Source: Clostridium sp. CF012 (lineage in GTDB: Bacteria; Bacillota; Clostridia; Clostridiales; Clostridiaceae). From it: a stretch of 64,000 bases of DNA. Below the pieces are notes generated by a model that saw only the letters and a list, made by a program, of their open reading frames with translations, was not told the origin of the DNA and searched no databases. The translations under genes were made by a program, and so were the position numbers. The stretch spans positions 186,001-250,000 of the forward strand of contig NZ_JAHLEF010000003.1 of assembly GCF_018861755.1 (NCBI RefSeq), read 5' to 3'. Positions 51,154 through 60,666 of the stretch are shown in pieces; within the stretch, counting starts at the first letter, position 1; each line of letters starts with the position of its first letter.

Positions 51154-54100
51154 CTATTTTAAATTTATTAAAAGTTCTCCGGCCTTTACTTGTTGGCCTT
51201 CTTTAACAACAATCGACTCAACTACACCTGCTACACTGGCGCTTACTCTAGTCTCCATCTTCATAGCCTCTACTATCATTAATGGTTGATTTTCAGTTAC
51301 TGTATCACCCTGAGCAACTAAGATGGCTGAAACAGTTCCAGGTATTGGAGCCCCAATCTCTAATGGATTTGATGGATCCGCCATTTCTGTAGATAAAAAT
51401 TCTTGTAGAGCTTTGTTATTTCTGTCTTTTATTTTTATTTCTCTTCTGTTTCCATCCACTTCGAAAGCAACAGCTTTGTTGCCTTCGAAATCCAATTTAC
51501 CAATTTCAAGTAGCTTTATCATGTAGGTTTTTCCGTCAGCAATTTCAGCTTCACAAGTTTCACCTTCATTAAGCCCGTGGAAAAAAACATCACTTCCGAT
51601 TCTACTTAAATCTCCAAACTCCTTAGTGTATTTTACATAGCCATCGAATACCTCAGGGTATAAGGAATAGCTTAGTAAATCTTTTTTATCTGGAACAATA
51701 TTAAATTTTTCTATTAAGTGTTTTTCTATGGCAGCGAAATCTTCATCAGGAAGCAATTCACCTGGTCGTGTGGTTATTGGCTCCGCGCCTTTTAGAACTA
51801 ATTTCTGAAGCCTTTCTGGAAATCCTCCCATTGGTTGACCCATCATTCCTTTAAAGTATGCTACAACAGAATCTGGGAAAGCCATATTAGCTCCTTTGTC
51901 GTATATATTTTCTGGTGTAAGTTCATTTTGAACCATAAATATTGCAAAATCTCCCACCATCTTAGAGGATGGGGTTACCTTTACAATATCCCCTACCATA
52001 TCATTTACAACTTTATACGTTTCTTTAATTTCGCTAAATTTGTGTCCAAGACCAAAACTTTCTACCTGAGGTTTAAGATTTGAGTATTGGCCTCCTGGAA
52101 TCTCATACCTATAAATTTCAGCGGAACCAGATTTAAGCCCTGATTCAAATTGGTAATAAACTGGCCTTACTGCATCCCAATAATCTGAAATGCCTTGAAT
52201 TCCTTTGAGTTCTATGCCGGTATCTCTGTCAGTATTCTTAAGTGCTGCAACTACTGAGTTTAGTGCTGGTTGGCTTGTAAGTCCTGACATACTATTAAAG
52301 GCAGTATCTACAATGTCCACACCAGCTTGGGCCGCCATAAGGACTGTAGCAACTCCATTGCCCGTAGTATCATGGGTATGAAGATGAATAGGCATTCCTA
52401 CTTCTTTCTTTAGTGCATCTATTAGCTTAAAGGCAGCATGAGGTTTAAGTAAGGCAGACATATCTTTTATTCCTAAAATATGAGCTCCTGTTTTTTCAAT
52501 TTCCTTTGCCAGCTTTATATAGTAATCCAAATTGTATTTATCTTTTTTATTATTTAAGATGTCACCGGTGTAACAAATGCAGGCTTCTGCAACCTTACCA
52601 CTTTTAAGAACTTCTTCTATTGAAATTTCCATTCCTTTTAACCAGTTTAGAGAGTCAAAAATTCTAAAAACATCAATGCCAGTATTTGCAGATTCTTTAA
52701 TAAATTCACGGATTATATTATCCGGATAATTTTTATAGCCTACTGCATTTGCTCCACGTATTAGCATCTGTAAAAGTACATTTGGAATTTTCGTTCTAAG
52801 CTGAGAAAGCCTTTCCCATGGTGATTCATTTAAATAACGGTAGGCTACATCAAAAGTAGCTCCCCCCCACATCTCAAGGGAAAACAAATCTCCTCCATAA
52901 ACAGAAGTAGCATTTGCTATCTTTAACATATCCTTTGTTCGCACTCTAGTTGCCATTAAGGATTGATGGGCGTCTCTCATAGTGGTGTCTGTTAAGAGTA
53001 ATTTATTTTGATCTTTAACCCATTTTAAAAGGCCAACAGTTCCCTGCATATCTAAAATCTGTTTTGTTCCACTTAATTTTTCTGGTATTATAATTTTAGG
53101 AACTTGTGGCACATCATAAAGCTTTTTAATACCATTAGTTTCATTTACCACTTTTTCTCCAATGAATTTCAGCACTCTACTTTCTTCATCTGCCTTAGGC
53201 GCAATGGATATTAATTCAGGATTTTCTTCAATAAAATCTGTATTACATTCTCCCTTTAAAAAAGTAGGATGGTTTAATACATTAATTAGAAAACCTATGT
53301 TAGTCTTTACTCCTGTAATTTTAGTTTCCTCTACAGCTCTTATAGACTTCTTTATAGCATCTTGAAAGGTTCTAGACCAAGATATATTTTTTACGAGTAG
53401 ACTATCATAGTAAGGACTAATTACAGCTCCCGCAAACCCATTACCACCATCAAGTCTTATTCCAAAGCCAGAGCCGGTTCTATATTCTTCTATTTTCCCA
53501 GTATCCGGTGCAAAATTATTAGAAGGGTCCTCTGTTGTTATCCGGCACTGAATAGAATAACCGTGAACTTTAACATCATCTTGGCAAGAGATTCCAATAT
53601 TTTCGGAATCTAGTGCGTAATCTTCCGCTATCAAAATTTGACTTTGAACTATATCAATGCCCGTTACCATTTCTGTAACGGTATGTTCAACTTGAATTCT
53701 GGGGTTCATTTCTATAAAATAATGATTTCCATGAGTATCAACTAAGAACTCCAAGGTTCCAGCATTTCTGTAATTTACTGATTTAGCTATTTTTATTGCA
53801 TCACTACAGATTTCATTTCTTTTTTCCTGAGATATTGAAAAAGCAGGAGTGTATTCTACAACCTTTTGGTGCCTTCTTTGAATAGAGCAATCTCTTTCAT
53901 GCAAATGAACAATATTACCAAACTTATCTCCAAGAACCTGTACTTCTATATGTTTAGACTTTTCAAGATATTTTTCTATAAAAAGCTGATCAATACCAAA
54001 GGCTTTCTTCGCCTCACTTTTAGCACTTCTATAGGCAGAAGATAATTCTCCTTCATTTCTTACAATTCGCATACCCCGTCCACCGCCACCAGCAACCGCC

Positions 54101-54582
54101 TTTAGCATAACAGGATATCCACATTTCATGGCCAGGCTCTTTGCCTGCTCAAATGTTTCAATATTTTTTTCATCACCAGGTATAGTAGGTACTCCTACTG
54201 ATTTTGCTACTATTTTAGCTTTAATCTTGTCTCCAAGCTTATCCATCATTTCCGCGGTAGGTCCTATAAATTCAATACCTGCACTAGCACACTTTTTCGC
54301 GAATTCAGGGTTCTCTGATAAGAAACCATAGCCTGGATGAATAGCGTCCACTCCTTTTTTAAGTGCGAGACTTATTATCTCCTCAATATTTAGATATGCC
54401 TCAACAGGACTTTTGTTTTCTCCAATTAAATAAGCTTCATCTGCCTTAGTTTTGAACAGTGAATATTTATCCTCATTGGAATAAATTGCTACGGTACGAA
54501 TCCCAAGCTCATGACAGGCCCTGAAAATTCTTATGGCAATTTCGCCTCTATTTGCTACTAGTACTCTCTTAAATTTTTTCAC
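51154..54582 (-). CDS. pyc: Pyruvate carboxylase
   Basis: Multidomain biotin enzyme of 1142 aa, typical length, that carboxylates pyruvate to oxaloacetate. Biotin carboxylase occupies about 1-450 (glycine-rich KAVAGGGGRGMR, catalytic IEMNPRIQVEHTVTE). The carboxyltransferase domain is about 525-800 (TTMRDAHQSL with metal ligands; LHTHDTTGNG). The biotinyl domain at the end has EAMKMET with biotinyl-Lys near 1108. The frame extends to 54627, but GGGGG before GTG 54582 and family alignment favour MKKFKRVLVANRGE as the start. The gene stands alone between an exact inverted pair of palindromes. Confidence 0.95.
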   Translation of the reverse strand: MKKFKRVLVANRGEIAIRIFRACHELGIRTVAIYSNEDKYSLFKTKADEAYLIGENKSPVEAYLNIEEIISLALKKGVDAIHPGYGFLSENPEFAKKCASAGIEFIGPTAEMMDKLGDKIKAKIVAKSVGVPTIPGDEKNIETFEQAKSLAMKCGYPVMLKAVAGGGGRGMRIVRNEGELSSAYRSAKSEAKKAFGIDQLFIEKYLEKSKHIEVQVLGDKFGNIVHLHERDCSIQRRHQKVVEYTPAFSISQEKRNEICSDAIKIAKSVNYRNAGTLEFLVDTHGNHYFIEMNPRIQVEHTVTEMVTGIDIVQSQILIAEDYALDSENIGISCQDDVKVHGYSIQCRITTEDPSNNFAPDTGKIEEYRTGSGFGIRLDGGNGFAGAVISPYYDSLLVKNISWSRTFQDAIKKSIRAVEETKITGVKTNIGFLINVLNHPTFLKGECNTDFIEENPELISIAPKADEESRVLKFIGEKVVNETNGIKKLYDVPQVPKIIIPEKLSGTKQILDMQGTVGLLKWVKDQNKLLLTDTTMRDAHQSLMATRVRTKDMLKIANATSVYGGDLFSLEMWGGATFDVAYRYLNESPWERLSQLRTKIPNVLLQMLIRGANAVGYKNYPDNIIREFIKESANTGIDVFRIFDSLNWLKGMEISIEEVLKSGKVAEACICYTGDILNNKKDKYNLDYYIKLAKEIEKTGAHILGIKDMSALLKPHAAFKLIDALKKEVGMPIHLHTHDTTGNGVATVLMAAQAGVDIVDTAFNSMSGLTSQPALNSVVAALKNTDRDTGIELKGIQGISDYWDAVRPVYYQFESGLKSGSAEIYRYEIPGGQYSNLKPQVESFGLGHKFSEIKETYKVVNDMVGDIVKVTPSSKMVGDFAIFMVQNELTPENIYDKGANMAFPDSVVAYFKGMMGQPMGGFPERLQKLVLKGAEPITTRPGELLPDEDFAAIEKHLIEKFNIVPDKKDLLSYSLYPEVFDGYVKYTKEFGDLSRIGSDVFFHGLNEGETCEAEIADGKTYMIKLLEIGKLDFEGNKAVAFEVDGNRREIKIKDRNNKALQEFLSTEMADPSNPLEIGAPIPGTVSAILVAQGDTVTENQPLMIVEAMKMETRVSASVAGVVESIVVKEGQQVKAGELLINLK

Positions 54583-54695
54583 TGTTATTACCCCCTGTAT
54601 TAAGCTTTTGTGCACTTTATTATTCATTATTCACTATAAACTAGGATACAGTATTTTCACCTAAAATGCAATTTTATTTTTTCTAACCGTCAAAA

Positions 54696-54735
54696 TGGTG
54701 CCACCCACGTGGCAAGTGGCATGTGGGTGGCACCA
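54696..54735. repeat. 40-bp palindromic repeat, full copy 5' of pyc
   Basis: Same element as at 51113-51152 in the opposite orientation, identical over all 40 bp. It lies about 115 bp upstream of the pyc start, so probably in or before the promoter. Confidence 0.9.
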
Positions 54736-54936
54736 TAGTATTTATGTCTAGTGTATTTTGGATCCAAAAGGGATGAGCCCAAGTTTAGCAAATTAAAATG
54801 CTGAATTCCAAATGGTATTCCAATAATTGCAATAATTGCAGTATAAGTTTTTGATTAATATATATTCCTAAATGCAATATATATTTGACATTTAGACTTT
54901 TAAGTATTACAATATTATTATAGGGAGGTTTTGCCA

Positions 54937-55131
54937 TTGAAAAATAAACGTATGAAAATCGCTCGTGTAGAATGCGATTTATCACAAGAACAACTTGCAG
55001 AGAAGATAGGAGTCACAAGACAGACAATTGGTATGATAGAAACTGGAAATTACAATCCATCACTTAATCTTTGCATTGCCATATGCAATGCATTAAATAA
55101 AACTTTAAATGATTTATTTTGGGGGGAATGA
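54937..55131 (+). CDS. Small XRE-family HTH regulator (64 aa)
   Basis: A single helix-turn-helix domain: MKIARVECDLSQEQLAEKIG, then VTRQTIGMIETGNYNPSLNL and NALNKTLNDLFW. This short form lacking a ligand domain is common in Firmicutes and often represses its own operon. GGGAGG at 54923-54928 is 8 nt from TTG 54937; ATG 54952 and TTG 54931 are less well placed. It ends 2 bp before the membrane-protein gene, so the two are one unit. Confidence 0.85.
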   Translation: MKNKRMKIARVECDLSQEQLAEKIGVTRQTIGMIETGNYNPSLNLCIAICNALNKTLNDLFWGE

Positions 55132-55133
55132 AA

Positions 55134-55625
55134 ATGAAAAACAGTAAAATTAAGGACGAGAGAGTTGTGCAGCAACAACGTAAAATAGCTAGCGGTGCGT
55201 TTCAATTAGTTTCTATGTTTTTATTAATCTCAATATTGTATAAACAATTTATATTAAATGAACCTTTTAAAGCTTATATGACGGAATTCATTGCATTTTT
55301 TGGTGGTTCACTCTATATTGTTTTGGGAAATCTCATGAAAGGTAGTGACGTATACAACAACTGTACTGTTGGTACAAAAAAACATGTGATGGGATGGTCC
55401 CTACTCAACAGTTTGGTTACAAGTTTAACCATCACAACAGTTTTAGTAATACAAAACCACACAAAACATTTACAAAGTCAACAAGAGAGTTTTTCTTTAT
55501 TTATGGAAATCACTATTGTTTTTTTAATTACATTCGCTATGTCTCTTTTAATTTCTTGGGGATTGAGATGGATTTCAAAAAAACGTGCAGATAAAATTGC
55601 TAAACAATATGAAGAAGGGCAATAA
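55134..55625 (+). CDS. Four-helix membrane protein paired with the HTH regulator
   Basis: A 163-aa membrane protein with about four hydrophobic segments (FQLVSMFLLISILYKQF; MTEFIAFFGGSLYIVLGNL; LNSLVTSLTITTVLVI; MEITIVFLITFAMSLLISW) and a basic C-terminal tail. The family is uncharacterised (DUF6773-like is my tentative match). GGGGGG precedes ATG 55134 by 7 nt. HTH-plus-small-membrane-protein pairs of this type are widespread in clostridia and Bacilli, with no known job. A short palindrome copy ends the unit. Confidence 0.72.
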   Translation: MKNSKIKDERVVQQQRKIASGAFQLVSMFLLISILYKQFILNEPFKAYMTEFIAFFGGSLYIVLGNLMKGSDVYNNCTVGTKKHVMGWSLLNSLVTSLTITTVLVIQNHTKHLQSQQESFSLFMEITIVFLITFAMSLLISWGLRWISKKRADKIAKQYEEGQ

Positions 55626-55627
55626 AA

Positions 55628-55652
55628 TGCCACCCACAGCATGTGGGTGGCA
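55628..55652. repeat. Short variant of the palindromic repeat acting as a terminator-like hairpin
   Basis: TGCCACCCAC-AGCAT-GTGGGTGGCA: the same arms but the loop is cut to 5 nt, with CTTTATTATGTTTT following. It starts 2 bp after the stop codon and may work as the operon terminator. Confidence 0.75.
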
Positions 55653-55710
55653 CTTTATTATGTTTTAGAAATTAATTTAATTTGTTACAGTTTTTAGATT
55701 TCCAAAAAAT

Positions 55711-57480
55711 CTACCCTCTCCTAATAAACTCTTCAATGTCCTTTCCAATAAGATTTAATGCTCCCCTCCAAAAATCTATTGAGTGAACATCTATATCCAT
55801 TGTTTTTGCAATATCAACAATATTATTTTTACTTGAAACACTTAAGAAATTATTATATTGGGGTACAAAAGCCTCTCCACTTTTTATATATTCTGCATAA
55901 AGACCTTTAGAAAATATTACCCCAAATGAATATGGGAAATTTAAGAATTCATTATCAGCCATAAAATAACCAACTTTATTCATCCACATATATGGATGAA
56001 CAGTTTGAGAATCAATACTCTCACCATAAGCTTCTATCATGCAATTGTGCATTAATTCATTAAGCTCTTCAGCAGACAATGGACCGGATCTTCTCGTTTC
56101 AAATAATTTATTTTCAAATAAGTACCTAGCATAAAAATCAACAATATAATAACCCGCATCTGAAATACTTTTTTCTAAAACCGATAACCCTTCATTGCTT
56201 GGCAAAATATTAAGTAATTCGCTGTTTACTATGGTCTCACAAAATATCGAAGCTGTTTCTGCAATCGGTGTAGGATAATCTGTATTTAGCATCTTTTCAT
56301 TTCTAAGACAATAACTATGATAAGCATGTCCAATTTCATGCGCAATAATACCAACATCACTAAAGTTCCCTGTAAAACTCGTCATTATTCTGCTCTCTTT
56401 TATTGGAAAGATATCAACACATAGCCCATAGTTCCCTTTTTCATTTCTTGGCTCTGCATCAATCCATCTATCCTCAAAGGCCTTTTTTGCAAACCTTGCA
56501 AGTTCTTCACTGAAAGTTTTAAAGCTTGATATAATTAAATCTTTCGCATCTAAATATGATATTTTTGTATTAGCATTGCCCACAGGCGCAAAAACATCAT
56601 AAAAGGGCAGGTTAGTTTTATGTCCCAGAATTTGCGACTTTTTATTATAATATTTATGAAACATGGGTAGGCTTTCTTTTATAGCAGAAACCATAACATT
56701 TAAAGTTTCACGATCCATTCTTGAGACCCTTAGTACTTTTTCTAAAGGTGATTTGTACCCTCTCATATCATAAATAGTAAGCGCTTCTCCACTAATTCCG
56801 TTTAGACATGATGCAGATGCTTGTGATATGCTTTTACATGCATTAGCCTCTCCATAATAAGCTGCTTTTCTTGCAGACTCGTTTTTATCATAAGCCATAT
56901 TTCTCAGCTCAGAAAGTGACATTTTTTTTGATTCACCTTCAATACTTATATCAATTAGTGTGGTAGATGCAAGCTCCATATATAGTCTTTGCCATGCTTT
57001 AGAGCCTGTACTCTGCATTTTTGCAATTAGGACTTCTGTGTCTTCACTAAGTAAATATTTTGACTTAAAAAAAAGCTCTTTAAGATAAAAACGGTGATCT
57101 ATAAGATATGGTGAATTATTTATTAGCTCATCTATATCATTAAGTGAATTAAACCATTTATTAAACACAACAAATGTCTCTATCACTGATAAATCCTTAT
57201 ACTCAATCTCATCTAAAACCTTCATTGCATCTAAATTTGTGCTATCTGAACTTGAAATTAACTCTGCATAACTAGATAAACAGGAATATAAACTTTTATA
57301 TTCATTATAAAGCACTAAAAACTCTTCAATTTTTAAAGTAGCGCCCTTTCTATCTTTCAAATTTTTTGTGGTCCAATTTTTTAAATTTATTATATGATCA
57401 TTAAAAAGTTCCATATCACCTTTAAATTTTAGGGAATTAAAGGAAATATAAAGTGTATCTAAATTCCATGTTAAATCCAT
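55711..57480 (-). CDS. Oligoendopeptidase F-family metallopeptidase (M3)
   Basis: A 589-aa cytoplasmic zinc peptidase. The zinc-binding motif HEIGH is near 375 (GIIAHEIGHAYHS), followed by the third ligand region (TPIAETASIFCETIV). N-terminal helical part and length match the M3B PepF family, which degrades oligopeptides of about 7-17 residues. It is transcribed alone. Start ATG 57480 has a modest AAGGAGC site. Confidence 0.9.
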   Translation of the reverse strand: MDLTWNLDTLYISFNSLKFKGDMELFNDHIINLKNWTTKNLKDRKGATLKIEEFLVLYNEYKSLYSCLSSYAELISSSDSTNLDAMKVLDEIEYKDLSVIETFVVFNKWFNSLNDIDELINNSPYLIDHRFYLKELFFKSKYLLSEDTEVLIAKMQSTGSKAWQRLYMELASTTLIDISIEGESKKMSLSELRNMAYDKNESARKAAYYGEANACKSISQASASCLNGISGEALTIYDMRGYKSPLEKVLRVSRMDRETLNVMVSAIKESLPMFHKYYNKKSQILGHKTNLPFYDVFAPVGNANTKISYLDAKDLIISSFKTFSEELARFAKKAFEDRWIDAEPRNEKGNYGLCVDIFPIKESRIMTSFTGNFSDVGIIAHEIGHAYHSYCLRNEKMLNTDYPTPIAETASIFCETIVNSELLNILPSNEGLSVLEKSISDAGYYIVDFYARYLFENKLFETRRSGPLSAEELNELMHNCMIEAYGESIDSQTVHPYMWMNKVGYFMADNEFLNFPYSFGVIFSKGLYAEYIKSGEAFVPQYNNFLSVSSKNNIVDIAKTMDIDVHSIDFWRGALNLIGKDIEEFIRRG

Positions 57481-57807
57481 ATAACCAGCTCCTTAAATTA
57501 TAATTTAGTTCTCTATTTTATCAATTCATAATTTTATTATACTCTAAATTTTATCATTATATCTTTATTTTGGTGATCATACTACTTTCTTTCTGGTATG
57601 TTACCACTTATTAAAAGCAGGATATGTTTAATTTTTCATATAATCCCAGTTCTAAAGAATTAACGCCATGGTCTTTAATTTATTATTAATATCAATATTA
57701 TTTTTATATTTTTTGATACAATATTTGAGTTTTTTTAACATGCCTAATAATAAAGATTAAAATGGTAATACTAATTTTATACATACATCTTTATCAATTT
57801 ATGAAGG

Positions 57808-57880
57808 TTAGGCATTTTCAAAAAAATAACATGTCAAAAATCTTAGAAAATGATTTGTTATTTTTTTAAAAATGCCTTAA
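57808..57880. repeat. Inverted-repeat element with TTAGGCAT ends (73 bp)
   Basis: Left end TTAGGCATTTTCAAAAAAAT and a near-complementary right end AAAAATGCCTTAA. It is related to the element at 32433-32487 but longer. It ends 11 bp before the gerA-type start and an out-of-place ATG inside it (57850) should not be taken as the gene start. The rest of the 411-bp gap holds no gene. Confidence 0.6.
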
Positions 57881-57891
57881 TAGGTGTAAAC

Positions 57892-59490
57892 ATGTTAAGC
57901 AAAATTCTAAGAAAAATTAAATATCTCAAAATAGTAAACAACACAAAAAATTACGAACAACCCATGAGCAATGAACAAATTACTCCTATTTCAAAAGACA
58001 TTAAAGATAATTTCCAAAAAATTAAGGGTATTTTTGAAAATGACATGGATATAAATATACATCAGTTTCTAATAGGTAAAAATAATATGGAAGCCTTGGT
58101 TATTAATATGGAAGGCCTAAGCGAAACACGGGTAGTAAATAATAATATACTTGACACTTTAATGTGGGAAGTACGCAAAATCCCTATTGATTATATTCTT
58201 AACTTGGAAAACATTAAAAATTATGCAATAAGTAGTAATAAAATAAATGAAGTATCTACTATAGAACAAGCAGTAGATGGAATATTGAATGGTAATGCAC
58301 TTCTTTTTCTAAATGGAGAAGACACTGCACTGGAAATAGGCACGCAATCCTGGGAGCATAGGGGAGTTGAAGCGCCACAAACAGAAGTTAGCGTAAGGGG
58401 CCCTCGGGAAAGTTTTACGGAAACAATGAGTGTAAATACATCACTTGTTAGAAGAAAAATAAAAAATTCTGATTTAAAGATTGAAGAGATGGTAATTGGT
58501 AAAAGGACTAAAACTAAAATATGTGTCGTATATCTAAATGGTATTGTAGATGTTAAAATTCTAGAGGAAGTAAGATATAGATTAAAAGCTATTAATATTG
58601 ATGCTATTCTTGAGTCTGGGTATATTGAAGATTTTATTAAAGATGCACCATTTTCTGTATTCCCCACAGTTGGTAATACAGAAGTGCCAGACAAATTTGC
58701 AGCGAAAATACTAGAAGGAAGGGTTGGTATTCTCACAGAAGGTACACCAATAGCACTAACTGTACCCTTCCTTTTTGTGGAAAGTTTGCAGGTTGCTGAG
58801 GATTATTATTCCGCATCTTTTTTAGTGACACAGATAAGGCTATTAAGGTTAATGTCATTTCATTTGGCTATTTTCGGCCCTGCAATTTATATTGCTTTAA
58901 CAACTTTCCACACTGCTATTATACCAGAACAGCTTCTACTTATAATAACGGCAACAAGAGAAAAAGTTCCTTTTCCTGCGGTTGTAGAAGCATTGCTTAT
59001 AGCAATTGCATTTGAAATAATTAAAGAGGCTGCAGTACGTATGCCACGTGCTATAGGTCAGGCGGTAAGTATAGTAGGGGCTCTGATTATGGGGGAGATT
59101 GGAGTTAACTCAGGGCTCGTAAGCCCCATTATGCTTATAATAATATCATTAAGTGGAATTATGAGTTATTTATTACCCTCACAGATGGACTCAATTACAT
59201 TACTTAAATTTCCATTGTTGATAGCTGGAGGTGCATTTGGGCTATTCGGAGTAATCTGGGGTTACATATTCATGATCATTCACCTTGCCTCCTTACGTTC
59301 TTTTGGAGTTCCATATTTTTCTCCAATTATGCCTTTTAATTTAAATGGTATGAAGGATTTTATCATAAGAGTTCCATGGTGGTTAATGAATACAAGGCCT
59401 AGCTCCATAGGGTGGAGAGCATCTGAGCGTGCTTCTAATAACGGTAAACCTGCTCCCAGTAATGGTAAGGTTGGTGATAAACAAAAATGA
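57892..59490 (+). CDS. Spore germination protein, GerA/GerKA family
   Basis: A-subunit of a germinant receptor, about 532 aa. Large soluble N-terminal part (about 1-280) with NALLFLNGEDTALEIGTQSW and the GerA motif RGPRESFTETMSVNTSLVRR. Then five or so membrane helices (FHLAIFGPAIYIALTTFH onward) and a polar C-tail. It sits in the inner spore membrane and senses nutrients. AGGTG precedes ATG 57892; the longer frame to 57850 lies in a repeat. Gene order A-C-B, with 4-bp overlap to the C subunit. Confidence 0.9.
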   Translation: MLSKILRKIKYLKIVNNTKNYEQPMSNEQITPISKDIKDNFQKIKGIFENDMDINIHQFLIGKNNMEALVINMEGLSETRVVNNNILDTLMWEVRKIPIDYILNLENIKNYAISSNKINEVSTIEQAVDGILNGNALLFLNGEDTALEIGTQSWEHRGVEAPQTEVSVRGPRESFTETMSVNTSLVRRKIKNSDLKIEEMVIGKRTKTKICVVYLNGIVDVKILEEVRYRLKAINIDAILESGYIEDFIKDAPFSVFPTVGNTEVPDKFAAKILEGRVGILTEGTPIALTVPFLFVESLQVAEDYYSASFLVTQIRLLRLMSFHLAIFGPAIYIALTTFHTAIIPEQLLLIITATREKVPFPAVVEALLIAIAFEIIKEAAVRMPRAIGQAVSIVGALIMGEIGVNSGLVSPIMLIIISLSGIMSYLLPSQMDSITLLKFPLLIAGGAFGLFGVIWGYIFMIIHLASLRSFGVPYFSPIMPFNLNGMKDFIIRVPWWLMNTRPSSIGWRASERASNNGKPAPSNGKVGDKQK

Positions 59491-60650
59491 AAAAGAAGTT
59501 TAGCTTTATAATAGTGCTGATATTTAGTACCATACTCCTAACAGGATGTTGGGATTCAATTGAACTTAATGAAAAAGAAATAATCTCTGCAATTGGTATT
59601 GATAAAGCAGATGAAAAGGGTAAAATAATTGTTTCATTTCAAAGTATAATAACTGAGCGTATATCCACTGCCGTAAAGCCCGGAAGTGATAAATCTAATG
59701 TTCACTTAGTTTTGATAACAGCAAATTCTATATCAGATTCACTAGTAAAGTATAATGCAAGAATAAGTAAAATACCTGAATTTGACCACACTAGCATTTA
59801 TATCCTTGGAGAGGATATCGCAAGAGAAGGCGTTAACTCATTCATTGATGGTATATTCAGAAACTACGAATTCCGTGCCAAAAGTGATATTATGGTATGC
59901 AAAGGAAAGGCATCTGATATTCTTCGTAAAAAAATTGAGACTACAAACCTATCAGCTGATTTTATAATTAATCTTTTAGACCGTGGTAATCATATGGAGA
60001 CTGTTCCACGAGAGAGTTTACATACATTCATGCTGAAGCTTTCAAGCAAAACAACATCACCAGTGATTACACAAATTGAAATTAAAGAGAATAATGAATT
60101 GGAGGGTGGTGACATTGGCTATGGCGGATGTGGAATTTTTAAGAAAGATAAGCTGGTTGGATATCTTAATTCAGATGAAACTATGGGATTACTGTGGCTG
60201 ACTACAAAAATGAATAGATTAATTCTGGCATCAGGATATCCAGGTACTGTCAGTGAAAATTTAAGCCAGCAAATACTAAACTCAAAAATAAAAATAAGAC
60301 CTAAAATAATAAATGGAGAAATTATGATGTCTTTAGATATTTGGGAACACGGCAATATACGTGAAAATAATAAAGGTATAGGTATAAATTCGCCTGAAAC
60401 CATCAAAATACTTGAAGATGGTTTTGCAAATGAAATTAAAAGACAAGTTGAAGGCACTCTTAAAAAGCTTCAAAAGGAGTATAAAACAGATTCTCTTGGC
60501 TTCGGTGAAATAATTCATAAGAAATTCCCCAAGCACTGGAAAAAGATTGAATCAAAGTGGGATGAGATATATCCAACCATAAAAGTAGAGGTAAATGTTA
60601 AAGTAACATTAAAAAGTACGGGCAAGATAATTAATTCTACAACCCACTAA
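59487..60650 (+). CDS. Spore germination lipoprotein, Ger(x)C family
   Basis: C-subunit of the receptor, 387 aa. Lipoprotein signal: basic start, hydrophobic core and lipobox LLTGC with Cys at about 21, followed by WDSIELNEKEIISAIGIDKA, the conserved GerC opening. The C-terminal domain is about 200-380. ATGA overlap with the A gene. It is lipidated at the outer face of the inner spore membrane and completes the receptor. Confidence 0.9.
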   Translation: MKKKFSFIIVLIFSTILLTGCWDSIELNEKEIISAIGIDKADEKGKIIVSFQSIITERISTAVKPGSDKSNVHLVLITANSISDSLVKYNARISKIPEFDHTSIYILGEDIAREGVNSFIDGIFRNYEFRAKSDIMVCKGKASDILRKKIETTNLSADFIINLLDRGNHMETVPRESLHTFMLKLSSKTTSPVITQIEIKENNELEGGDIGYGGCGIFKKDKLVGYLNSDETMGLLWLTTKMNRLILASGYPGTVSENLSQQILNSKIKIRPKIINGEIMMSLDIWEHGNIRENNKGIGINSPETIKILEDGFANEIKRQVEGTLKKLQKEYKTDSLGFGEIIHKKFPKHWKKIESKWDEIYPTIKVEVNVKVTLKSTGKIINSTTH

Positions 60651-60666
60651 AAGGAGTTGGAGTATT

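Noticed and set aside
54785-54985. 66-codon frame on the minus strand upstream of the HTH gene
   Set aside because: No ribosome site, low-quality composition, and it overlaps the promoter and start of the well-supported HTH gene.
57850-57891. N-terminal extension of the GerA-type protein from ATG 57850
   Set aside because: This ATG lies within an inverted-repeat element; AGGTG at 57882-57886 supports ATG 57892.
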